Assembly: GCF_001487105.1 (NCBI RefSeq)
Contig: NZ_LN913001.1
Span: 308,698 to 372,697, forward strand
From: Mediterraneibacter massiliensis
GTDB lineage: Bacteria > Bacillota > Clostridia > Lachnospirales > Lachnospiraceae
DNA length: 64,000 nt
Direction of reading: 5' to 3'
Shown: piece by piece, positions 1 to 8,459 of the stretch
Layout of the letters: each line of letters opens with the position of its first letter
How positions within the stretch are numbered: the first letter of the stretch is position 1
Program-made: the position numbers and the translations under genes
The notes under the pieces: model-generated
Told to the model about the DNA's origin: nothing
Seen by the model: only the letters and a program-made list of their open reading frames with translations
The model's database searches: none

Positions 1-1125
1 CTTTCTCTGGTAAGCAGCATATTTCGGAGAATAGGTAACAATCAGTGTCTCATCCATATCTCCTGTTATAAGGGGATATTCCTTATAGTAAACGGAGTTA
101 TAGATTTCTTCATCTGTTTCATCCAGTGTACGAAGGTCGATGAACTTCTGTGCTCCTATCTTGCGGAACTGTGTGGGATTCATCGCTTCTTTTCGCTCTT
201 CCGCCTTCATTTTTTTCAGGGAATGTGTGATTACATAAGCCCTGTGGTTGAAACTGTTGAAGCGGCGGTTGTTGTGAGAACCCAATCCACTGTCTGAACA
301 GAAAATAAATTCGCTGCAGTTGAAATCCCGGATGATCTTTTGCTCTAACGGTTTTAAAGTGGTCTGCTCATTCTGGTTTCCGGGAAAAATATCGAAAGAC
401 AGAGGAATTCCATCCGCATCCATAAATAATCCCATGGTGACAATCGGATTTGGTCGGTGTTCTTTGCTTTTGCCGTATTTGCGTAGTTCATCTTCCTGCT
501 CGATCTCGAAATAGAAGTTTGTGCAGTCATAGTACAGGATTTTTTTGTTCCGGGGATGGACAAAGTTGGAATTCCGGTATAACTCACTTTGTATAAAATC
601 GGATTCTTCTGCAATAACAGAAAGGGCGCGGTAAACATCCTGCAAATGATACTTTGGTGGTTCCAGCAGAGTTTTGCAGTACTCATAGCTTTCACGTTTA
701 CTGGAAGGATGGAGAATGCGTGCATAGATCAGATCCGTAAAAACAGCGAGCAGGTCATACTGATACTTGTGACGACTTTTGATCGACCGACAGATCTTAT
801 CCAGCCGGAGCTCTGTAACCAGAGACTGGAGAAAGAGATATCCGGTATTAAAAAGGCGCTGTTCATTTTTTAGGATGCGAGCTCCTTGTGAAAAGTCCAC
901 TGATACTTTTCCATTTTTCAGATTATAAAGTTCGGTTTCTTTCTTTGCCTCGTTTCTGGCCCACGCCATCATCTTATCCTTATCATTGTCGAATTGTGCG
1001 AGGAGATCGTTCATCTTTCCCAATTTTTTATAGATATGGGAGGAAGTTTTTCCATTCTCTTTGCGGAAGGACTGATAAATATATACATCTTTGTTGTTTG
1101 CACTACCTGTGATATTTACGTACAT
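1..1125 (-). mobile_element. IS1634-type transposase, 5' part (runs off window start)
   Basis: The minus frame is open without a stop from ATG at 1125 to base 1 (375 codons), so the first two thirds of an apparently intact DDE transposase is present. Readable landmarks fit the IS1634 group: YDCTNFYFE carrying the first catalytic Asp, then a glycine-poor stretch with FPGNQNEQTT, and FIFCSDSGLGSHNN carrying the second Asp. The catalytic Glu would lie beyond the window. Family members are about 550-600 residues, so roughly 200 residues are missing. Overlapping short frames in this interval are shadows. Family assignment is from remembered motif similarity, not a search. Confidence 0.85.
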
Positions 1126-1259
1126 AAAAAACCTCTTTTCTTTTTATTATATCACAACTAGCACAAACAAGCACTAATAAATTTAAAAAATTTGACAAAA
1201 AAAGTGCCTTTTTATAGGCATCGTAAGGTTTTTTTCTTTATTCAACTGTCAAACTCCCG

Positions 1260-1294
1260 TGCATCTTCAATGTCAATTGAGGATGCATTTTTTT
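1260..1294 (+). terminator. Rho-independent terminator without its gene
   Basis: Twelve-base arms (TGCATCTTCAAT and ATTGAGGATGCA, one G-U pair) are followed by seven T residues. It is oriented for plus-strand transcription, but the only gene upstream in the window is the minus-strand transposase. It therefore looks like the terminator of a chromosomal gene whose body lies beyond the IS insertion. Confidence 0.6.
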
Positions 1295-1321
1295 GACATT
1301 ATGCAAGCCGTATGTTAAACT
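1293..1321 (+). promoter_or_regulatory. sigma-70-type promoter of the TPR/AAA-like gene
   Basis: TTGACA at 1293-1298 and TAACT-like TAAACT at 1316-1321 are separated by 17 bp. The -35 box overlaps the T-tract of the preceding terminator. The start codon follows about 80 bp downstream. Confidence 0.5.
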
Positions 1322-1399
1322 AATGAGAGAATTATCGCTTAGTGGATCCAGACAAGATTACAGATTAAAATAATATAAATATTTAATGAGGTGAGCGCA

Positions 1400-4348
1400 G
1401 TGGATAAGTATGAATATAAGCTGAAGACAGAACAAATGCTTGAACTTATGGAAGACGGTGCATATAACAAAGCGGCTGAAATAGCCGATACGGTCGATTG
1501 GAAGAGAGTACGAAATGTAACGATGCTGACGAATGTCAGTGATATTTATGAGAAAAACAGAGAATACCAGAAAAGCTATGATGTACTGAATATTGCTTAT
1601 CACCGTGCTGAGGGGAGCAGAAAGGTGGTTTATCGTCTGTGCACACTAGCCTTGAAAACCGGAAACGTAGATGAGGCGATTGATTATTATGATGATTTCA
1701 TGCAGATAGCTCCAAAGGATCCAAATCAGCATATCCTTAGATACCAGATCCTGCGTGCACAGAGAGCACCTATTGAGCAACAGATAGAATCACTGGAAGA
1801 GTTTAAAAAAGCAGAATATATAGAAGAATGGGCATATGAGCTTGCAAAACTGTATCAGGAAGCGGGGATGACTGCGGAGTGCCTTGAGGAATGTGATGAT
1901 CTGATTTTGTGGTTCAGTGAGGGGCAGTATGTATATAAAGCGATGGAATTAAAAATGCAGTATAAACCACTGACTCCATCACAGCAGGAAAAGTATGACC
2001 ACAGATATGAAAAATTATCTTCCGAGACGGAAGAAATACCCAATATTATAGAATATAGCGAGAAGAAAAAGCAAACAGAGAACGCTGAGACAGAAAGCGA
2101 AGAAGATTCTGAAAAACCAGAGGAGACTATGTCAAAAGCGGATGCAGCAGAAGACGCAGAAGAGAGCATGACGGCACAGACAGAAACGGAAACGAAAAAG
2201 AGTAAGATTGGGAACACGATGCGCTTGGATGAGGCTTTGCAAAAACTTTTGCATCCGTCAGAAGAGGAAGAAAAAGAAGACGACGAGATGGCTGGTCTGG
2301 AAGATGCGATTGATGAGATAGAATCGGTAGTTGATTTGAATATTGTAAATGAGATTGCAGAAGAGAAGGAAGCGGCACAGGAAAAGAAGGAGAGATCCAA
2401 GCCGGTTTCTGTTTCAGGTACGCTGACAGAATTGACAGTGGATGATGACTTCGAAGAAGAAAAACTGACAGAAGACGGAGCAGAAGAATTTATGGCAGAA
2501 AATGAGATAAAAGCTGTACCTGAAAATACAGAAGCGGAAGAAACAGGGTTTCTGTCAAATGATACAGAAGAACAGATAGAAGGGCAGATGAGCTTTGAAG
2601 ATATTTTCTCTGACTGGGAAAGCCAGGCAGAGCATCCGGCGCCTGTGCAGAAAGAAGCACAAAAGACCGCAGAGCCAATCCTCCCACCGGATATTCAGCG
2701 TATGATTGATGAGATAGAAGGGATCATCCCTCCGGAGGAGCCAAAGCCTAAACGCCCTGCGCGGGAAAAGGAAGAAGATATCCCTCGTGAAAATATGGGG
2801 AAATTAGCGGAAGAATTGCGCGTAGATGATGATGCAGAAGATTTTGAAGATTTCGACGATATTCTGGATGAAGATGAATACGAAGAAGATATACTTCAGG
2901 AGACCGATGCGGCAGCTAATGATTCGGAAGCCACAGTGGAGGCAGATGAATTCCTGGATGATGATTTGGAAGAACTGCCAGCAGATGATTCGGAAGACCT
3001 TTTGGAAGATGATGCAGAAGAATTTTTTGATGACGAAGTAGAATATACATCTTTTGAGGAAGAGGCAGACATGCTTGCTGACGAGGAGGAAGGATCATTC
3101 TACGACTCCGAGGAGGAAATCGTAGAAGAAGACTCTGAGGAAGATTGGGAAGAAGAAATCGCAGAAGAAGACTCCGAGGAGGATTGGGAAGAAGAAATCG
3201 CAGAAGAAGATTCTGAGGAGGATTGGGAAGAAGAAATCGCAGAAGAAGATTCCGAGGAGGATTGGGAAGAAGAAATCGCAGAAGAAGATTCCGAGGAAGA
3301 CTGGGAAGATGAGAAGACTAGCTGGGAAGATGAATTCCGTCCTGACCCTAAATATGGTATGGAACCGGATGACAGAGAGATACCAGATGACGATGATGAT
3401 GAAATGGATATTCTTTCTGCCACAACCCCGCTTAGCAGAAAAGAAACTGCAAAGATGATCGCAACAGGAAAGACGGCTCCGCTTCCGCTGGATGAAATAT
3501 CCGACGCACTTTCTATGTCAGATACAGGGTTTGTCGTACATGGTCGCTATGATCTGAAGACACAAAGTGGTATTGGAACACGGGCAGGTCTGACGGAAGA
3601 ACAGAAGAAATTATTTTCTTACTTTGTTCCGGTGCGTGGCATGAGTGAACAGTTGGTAGATGTGTTGGAGCAGGACAGAAACTGTACAAATCGGGAAGGG
3701 ACTTCCAGAACAGGTAATTTATTGATCATTGGAAATAAAGGAAATGGTAAGACGGTGCTGGCTGTGGATGTCGTAAAGGCAGTACAGAAGCAGAGAAATA
3801 TCCGACAGGGAAAAGTTGCCATCGTGACAGGAGATTCTCTGAATAAAAAGAAAATCAGTGACATATTTAATAAATTATATGGTGGTGCTTTGATCATTGA
3901 AAAAGCCGGCAAAATGAATGAAAAAACCGTTGCAAGACTGAATAAAGCTATGGAGCGTGATACGGGAGAGCTGCTTATTGTATTAGAGGAACAGAGAAAA
4001 CCACTTGACAGACTTCTTTCTTCTAACAGAGAATTTAGAAGGAAATTCACCAGTCGTTTAGAGGTGCCGATTTTTATCAACGACGAACTTGTTACGTTTG
4101 GTCAGACATACGCACAGGAAAATGGATATCGGATTGATGAGATGGGTATTCTGGCCCTTTACAGTAGAATTGATTCCCTGCAGAGAGAAGACCATGCGGT
4201 TACAGTGGCAGAAGTAAAAGATGTGATGGACGAAGCAATCCAACACTCACAAAAGGCGTCTGCAAAGAAGCTGGTAAAAAGAGTGTTTGGAAGAAATACC
4301 GATGATGCAGACAGGATTTTATTGTCGGAGAAGGATTTTAATATTTAA
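1400..4348 (+). CDS. Large TPR, acidic-repeat and AAA-like domain protein
   Basis: I chose GTG at 1400, which has GAGGTG six bases upstream; an in-frame GTG at 1391 would overlap that ribosome site. The 982-residue protein has three parts. Residues 1 to about 220 are helical TPR-like repeats. Residues 220-690 are highly acidic and low complexity, with five near-identical 13-residue EEDSEEDWEEEIA units (3125-3310). The C-terminal 300 residues resemble a CbbX/SpoVK-type AAA domain with Walker A GNKGNGKT near residue 778. Where the family has a Walker B Asp-Glu pair, this protein has IIEKAG (Glu834, Lys835), so ATP hydrolysis is doubtful. No signal peptide or membrane segment is visible. It stands alone between a promoter and a terminator. 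Function unknown; a scaffold role is a guess. Confidence 0.75.
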   Translation: MDKYEYKLKTEQMLELMEDGAYNKAAEIADTVDWKRVRNVTMLTNVSDIYEKNREYQKSYDVLNIAYHRAEGSRKVVYRLCTLALKTGNVDEAIDYYDDFMQIAPKDPNQHILRYQILRAQRAPIEQQIESLEEFKKAEYIEEWAYELAKLYQEAGMTAECLEECDDLILWFSEGQYVYKAMELKMQYKPLTPSQQEKYDHRYEKLSSETEEIPNIIEYSEKKKQTENAETESEEDSEKPEETMSKADAAEDAEESMTAQTETETKKSKIGNTMRLDEALQKLLHPSEEEEKEDDEMAGLEDAIDEIESVVDLNIVNEIAEEKEAAQEKKERSKPVSVSGTLTELTVDDDFEEEKLTEDGAEEFMAENEIKAVPENTEAEETGFLSNDTEEQIEGQMSFEDIFSDWESQAEHPAPVQKEAQKTAEPILPPDIQRMIDEIEGIIPPEEPKPKRPAREKEEDIPRENMGKLAEELRVDDDAEDFEDFDDILDEDEYEEDILQETDAAANDSEATVEADEFLDDDLEELPADDSEDLLEDDAEEFFDDEVEYTSFEEEADMLADEEEGSFYDSEEEIVEEDSEEDWEEEIAEEDSEEDWEEEIAEEDSEEDWEEEIAEEDSEEDWEEEIAEEDSEEDWEDEKTSWEDEFRPDPKYGMEPDDREIPDDDDDEMDILSATTPLSRKETAKMIATGKTAPLPLDEISDALSMSDTGFVVHGRYDLKTQSGIGTRAGLTEEQKKLFSYFVPVRGMSEQLVDVLEQDRNCTNREGTSRTGNLLIIGNKGNGKTVLAVDVVKAVQKQRNIRQGKVAIVTGDSLNKKKISDIFNKLYGGALIIEKAGKMNEKTVARLNKAMERDTGELLIVLEEQRKPLDRLLSSNREFRRKFTSRLEVPIFINDELVTFGQTYAQENGYRIDEMGILALYSRIDSLQREDHAVTVAEVKDVMDEAIQHSQKASAKKLVKRVFGRNTDDADRILLSEKDFNI
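3125..3313 (+). repeat. 39-bp in-frame tandem repeat (about 5 copies)
   Basis: Five consecutive 39-bp units encode EEDSEEDWEEEIA with only synonymous changes (gactct/gactcc/gattct/gattcc). The last copy ends as EEDSEEDWEDE. Near identity at the DNA level suggests recent expansion by slippage or unequal recombination, so copy number may vary between strains. Confidence 0.9.
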
Positions 4349-4362
4349 AAGATATGTGAAGG

Positions 4363-4407
4363 AAGACATTCGATTCTGGAAAATCAGATATTCGGATGTC
4401 TTTTTTA
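4363..4407 (+). terminator. Terminator of the TPR/AAA-like gene
   Basis: AAGACATTCG pairs with CGGATGTCTT (one G-U pair), followed by a run of T. It lies 15 bp after the stop codon. Confidence 0.7.
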
Positions 4408-4521
4408 TGTAAAGTTTAGCTATATTATGGAAAAGTATATAAAGGAATTGCTTTTTCCTTTTATTTTTATCTGCAATAAAGTATAATGAAATTATATAAA
4501 CTGAGGCTGTGAGGTGGGCTT

Positions 4522-6447
4522 ATGGGAAAGGAAAAAAACAAACAAAAGAAAGTGCTTCCCTATGAAATTGGAGAACTTGACCAGTATCTTTTTGGTCAGG
4601 GAACACATTATGAGATTTACCAGAAGATGGGCGCGCATAAGGCAGTCGGAGATGAGGGAGAGGGTGTATATTTTGCCGTATGGGCTCCCCATGCAAGAAG
4701 AGTGGCGGTCATTGGCGAGTTTAACGACTGGGATTTTGAAACGAATTATATGGAGAGGCAGGAGCCGCTTGGGATTTATACATGTTTTGTGCCGGAAGCC
4801 AGAGAAGGAGATCTGTATAAATTTTGTATTGAAACAAAACAAGGGAAGCGTATCTTTAAAGCGGATCCTTTTGCAAATTACGCAGAACTGCGTCCGGGGA
4901 CGGCTTCAAGGATTACGGATATCTGCAATCTGAAATGGACAGACCAGGTATGGATGGAGGCGCGAAAAGAGTGGGAACACAAGAAAAATCCAATGTCTAT
5001 CTACGAGGTGCATCCGGGTTCCTGGATGCGGCATCCGGGCAGAGAGGATGAAGGTTTCTATACGTACCGGGAGTTTGCAAAAGCACTCACAAAATACGTA
5101 AAAGAAATGGGATATACACATGTAGAACTTATGGGGATTGCAGAGCATCCGTTTGACGGTTCCTGGGGATATCAGGTGACAGGATATTATGCGCCCACAT
5201 CTCGATATGGAACACCAGAAGATTTTGCCTATATGATCAACTATCTGCACCGTAATAAGATTGGTGTGATCTTAGATTGGGTACCGGCACATTTTCCGCG
5301 GGATGCACATGGACTGGCAGATTTTGATGGTACGCCGACATTTGAATATGCGGATCCTAAAAAAGGAGAACACCCGGACTGGGGAACAAAAATTTTCGAT
5401 TATGGAAAGCCGGAGGTACAGAATTTCCTGATCGCAAATGCGCTGTTTTGGATCGAACACTACCATGTGGACGGGCTGCGTGTAGATGCTGTGGCTTCTA
5501 TGCTATATCTGGATTATGGAAAACAGGATGGACAGTGGACAGCGAATCAATATGGCGGAAATGAAAACCTAGAGGCGATTGCTTTTTTCAAACATTTAAA
5601 TTCTGTTGTTCTTGGAAGAAATCCGGGTTGTGTCATGATCGCAGAGGAATCCACTGCATGGCCAAAAGTGACAGGAGCGCCGGAAGAGGATGGGCTGGGC
5701 TTCAGCCTGAAATGGAATATGGGCTGGATGCATGATTTTACAGAGTATATGAAGCTGGATCCATTGTTCCGGAAGAATGCGCATCATATGATGACATTTG
5801 CCATGTCCTATGCTTACAGTGAAAATTATATTCTGGTACTTTCCCATGATGAGGTGGTACATCTCAAATGTTCTATGATCAATAAAATGCCGGGCGAGGG
5901 AGCTGACAAATTTGCCAATTTGAAAGTGGGATATGCCTTTATGATGGGGCATCCGGGAAAGAAACTTTTGTTTATGGGGCAGGAGTTTGCGCAGCTGCGA
6001 GAGTGGAGTGAGGAAAGAGAACTGGATTGGTTCCTCTTGGCAGAACCTGCGCATCAGCAGATACAGGCATGGTATCGTGCCCTGCTCCATCTCTATAAGA
6101 AAAATAAAGCAATGTATGAGTTGGATACAGATCCGGAAGGATTTGAATGGATCAATGCAAACGACGGATTCCGCAGTATTTTCAGTTTTGTGCGGTATTC
6201 TAAAGATAGGAAGAAGAATTTATTGTTCGTATGTAACTTTACACCGGTTGAGAGACCGGATTATTGTATAGGAGTACCAAAAAGAAAGCAATACAAATTG
6301 GTTCTTAACAGTGATGATGTAAAGTACGGGGGAGCAGGAGAAAAAAGACCGGAAATTTATAAAGCTGTGAGTAAAGAATGCGATGGTAAAAAATATTCCT
6401 TTGCATATCCGCTGCCGGCATATGGAGTGGCGGTATTTGAGTTTTAA
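4522..6447 (+). CDS. glgB: 1,4-alpha-glucan branching enzyme
   Basis: This cytoplasmic glycogen synthesis enzyme cuts alpha-1,4 glucan chains and rejoins the fragment through alpha-1,6 bonds. The 641 residues match the family length. The order is an N-terminal CBM48-like beta domain (about residues 30-130; VYFAVWAPHARRVAVIGEFN), then a GH13 barrel with DWVPAHFPRDAHGL, nucleophile Asp322 in GLRVDAVASM, acid/base Glu375 in IAEEST and Asp443 in LSHDEVVH, then a C-terminal beta domain. ATG at 4522 has GAGGTG upstream. No other glycogen gene is adjacent, so it is probably transcribed alone; a TATAAT box sits at 4482. A long-loop hairpin follows the gene. Confidence 0.95.
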   Translation: MGKEKNKQKKVLPYEIGELDQYLFGQGTHYEIYQKMGAHKAVGDEGEGVYFAVWAPHARRVAVIGEFNDWDFETNYMERQEPLGIYTCFVPEAREGDLYKFCIETKQGKRIFKADPFANYAELRPGTASRITDICNLKWTDQVWMEARKEWEHKKNPMSIYEVHPGSWMRHPGREDEGFYTYREFAKALTKYVKEMGYTHVELMGIAEHPFDGSWGYQVTGYYAPTSRYGTPEDFAYMINYLHRNKIGVILDWVPAHFPRDAHGLADFDGTPTFEYADPKKGEHPDWGTKIFDYGKPEVQNFLIANALFWIEHYHVDGLRVDAVASMLYLDYGKQDGQWTANQYGGNENLEAIAFFKHLNSVVLGRNPGCVMIAEESTAWPKVTGAPEEDGLGFSLKWNMGWMHDFTEYMKLDPLFRKNAHHMMTFAMSYAYSENYILVLSHDEVVHLKCSMINKMPGEGADKFANLKVGYAFMMGHPGKKLLFMGQEFAQLREWSEERELDWFLLAEPAHQQIQAWYRALLHLYKKNKAMYELDTDPEGFEWINANDGFRSIFSFVRYSKDRKKNLLFVCNFTPVERPDYCIGVPKRKQYKLVLNSDDVKYGGAGEKRPEIYKAVSKECDGKKYSFAYPLPAYGVAVFEF

Positions 6448-6502
6448 TATATAAATTTACTGCCAGAAGGCAGATTCCGCAATTAGATTGCAGAAGAAAA
6501 GA

Positions 6503-6588
6503 CGACTTCACGCTGTTATATGTCTCCAATCGGAAGGAAATACATACTTCTGTTTGGAAGTCCGCAGCAGCGTGAAGTCGATTTTTTT
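6503..6588 (+). terminator. Long-loop terminator hairpin after glgB
   Basis: CGACTTCACGCTG (6503-6515) pairs perfectly with CAGCGTGAAGTCG (6568-6580), followed by seven T. The 52-base loop is long for a simple terminator and contains a smaller TCCAAT/TTGGA-type stem. Confidence 0.65.
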
Positions 6589-6769
6589 AACAGAAACATG
6601 AACTTAAGCGATGAAAGTGCATGCGGTTTACCTGTGGTGGGAGGAATTTCGGCAAAGCCCTGACGGGCGATGCAGTATGCAGTTAACGCACAATCATTTT
6701 TTCGAATACTTCCGCAGTGTCAATTCAATTCCGCTTACGCTTCATTTTGCTATCGGCTATCGCCGAATG
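6589..6769. other. Intergenic stretch without a recognisable gene
   Basis: About 180 bp between the glgB and rpoN terminators. Short frames exist in several phases but none has a convincing ribosome site or recognisable protein. I see no clear promoter. Confidence 0.5.
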
Positions 6770-6833
6770 AAAAGGAACAGTTCACACCCTGTTTACATGC
6801 AAGCATGACACAGGGCATGTTCTGTTCCTTTTT
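6770..6833 (-). terminator. Terminator of rpoN
   Basis: AAAAGGAACAG (6770-6780) pairs with CTGTTCCTTTT (6822-6832), with an inner CCCTGT/ACAGGG stem. Read on the minus strand it ends in a T run 25 bp after the rpoN stop. The A and T runs on both sides could make it bidirectional. Confidence 0.7.
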
Positions 6834-6857
6834 GCAGTGCTTATTGCTTCGTTAAAT

Positions 6858-8183
6858 TTATATTGTTCTTCTGTCAAAGCTTCCTTTTATCCCTAGTTCT
6901 TCTCTATATTTGGCAATGGCGCGTCTTGATACGTGTATATTTTGCTCGGAGAGCAGTTTTACAAGAGTTTGATCGCTATAAGGTTTCTGTTTGTTTTCTG
7001 CTTCTATGAATTCTTTGATGTATTGTTTTACAACCATTGGAGTGACAGAGCCATTATCCTGTCTGGAAACAGAAGTGGTAAACATATTTTTCAAGAAAAG
7101 ACTCCCACCCGTGTATTGCAAGTATTTGCCTTTTACGGCACGGCTTACAGTAGATGTATGTATATTGGCTCGGTTTGCTACATCGGACATAGTCATAGGC
7201 ACGAGAGGCCCATTGTTATCAAAGAAATCTTGCTGTATATCGAGAATGATCTCTGCAATAGAGAGGATCGTTTGGCGCCGCTGTTCGATACTGTTTAATA
7301 TAAACTGGACACGGCGCAATTTTTCTTTAAAATAAGCGATAAGTTCTGTGTCAGAAGAAGAATTCATCATTTTTAGATAATAATCATTTAAGGAGTAGTT
7401 TCTGACCCAGGAATCGTTCAGCCGGACTGTCCAGGAATCGTTCTCTTTTTGAAAGATGATATCCGGGATGATATAGCCGTTCGTTCCAGAGTTAAAACCG
7501 GACAGAGGACGCGGATTCAGACGAGTGATGATCTCCAGATTTTTTCGTACATCTGCAGTGGAAATATGCAGAGAACGCGAGATATTGCTGATTTTTCCTT
7601 CTGCGATGTCGTGTAAGTGATAAAGGATCATCTGCGTCAGGACTTCGTTATTCATATCCAGAGCATCCAGTTGGTGCAGCAGGCTTTCTTGCAGATTGGG
7701 AGAAAATATACCATAAGGCTCGAGCTGTTTGAGGGTATAGAGGCATTGTTTTACAAAATCAAGGGGGACATTGTTTTTTTGCGCGACTTCTTCGACCGGC
7801 ATTGTAAAGAAACCATTGTCATCCAGACAGTCGATCAAATAGTGGAAAAGGCTCCATTCCTGTGGGGAATATAGTTTTATATCAAGCTGAGAAAGAAGAT
7901 ACTCCTGAAGAAGATCTTCTTTCGGAGCGGAAAAATCTCGGCGGCGGTCATCTTCTTCATCGGTGGATATGTAAGAGCCGGCGGAGGTTTCATAATAAGC
8001 AGTCAAAGGTTCTGAATAATTGTCTTCAGAAGTTCCTTCCGCATGTTCCATCATAGGATTTTCAAGATATTCATTTTTAAGAAGATGATTGAGTTCCAGG
8101 CTGTCCATTGCAAGAATCTCCAAAGACTGGATCTGTGATTGAGATAATTGCTGGCGCTGCTGTAAAGTTAAATTCAAATCCAT
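6858..8183 (-). CDS. rpoN: RNA polymerase sigma-54 factor
   Basis: Sigma-54 directs core polymerase to -24/-12 promoters and needs an AAA+ activator to open DNA. The 441-residue protein starts MDLNLTLQQRQQLSQSQIQSLEIL, the glutamine- and leucine-rich region I that activators contact. It has an acidic middle segment (about residues 45-85), the core-binding region, a helix-turn-helix (about 335-375) and the RpoN box SRRAIAKYREELGI near the C-terminus. I chose ATG at 8183 because it begins at the conserved N-terminus. An upstream in-frame ATG at 8231 would add 16 unrelated residues and has no ribosome site. Its activators and target genes are not in this window. Confidence 0.93.
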   Translation of the reverse strand: MDLNLTLQQRQQLSQSQIQSLEILAMDSLELNHLLKNEYLENPMMEHAEGTSEDNYSEPLTAYYETSAGSYISTDEEDDRRRDFSAPKEDLLQEYLLSQLDIKLYSPQEWSLFHYLIDCLDDNGFFTMPVEEVAQKNNVPLDFVKQCLYTLKQLEPYGIFSPNLQESLLHQLDALDMNNEVLTQMILYHLHDIAEGKISNISRSLHISTADVRKNLEIITRLNPRPLSGFNSGTNGYIIPDIIFQKENDSWTVRLNDSWVRNYSLNDYYLKMMNSSSDTELIAYFKEKLRRVQFILNSIEQRRQTILSIAEIILDIQQDFFDNNGPLVPMTMSDVANRANIHTSTVSRAVKGKYLQYTGGSLFLKNMFTTSVSRQDNGSVTPMVVKQYIKEFIEAENKQKPYSDQTLVKLLSEQNIHVSRRAIAKYREELGIKGSFDRRTI

Positions 8184-8459
8184 GTAAAACACCACTTTCG
8201 TCTTTTTATTCCCCGTCGGGTGAAGGGGCATCTGTCGTATATTCTGTCTTATTATAGCACTTTTTTTGCAGACTTAGAATACGATAACAGTATTATCATA
8301 ATTATTTGACCATTTTTAAAAGGTTTCTAAAATTCTGTATGATATACATAAGAAGTGTACTAAGAATGAAAAATTATACGAAAACCTGTTCAATATTATG
8401 CTAAAGTGCTACAATAAATAACGAAGATCTAGAATGAATATAGGAATGGAGGAAGAAAA

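Noticed and set aside
354..725. Separate 123-residue minus-strand gene
   Set aside because: It is an out-of-frame shadow of the open transposase frame that spans 1-1125.
1855..2400. Minus-strand Ser-rich protein opposite the acidic region
   Set aside because: Antisense of GAA/GAG-rich codons gives Ser/Phe-rich frames; no ribosome site and no family.
8232..8459. Sigma-54 (-24/-12) promoter between rpoN and hppA
   Set aside because: No TGGCAC-N5-TTGC-type motif is present on either strand of the gap.
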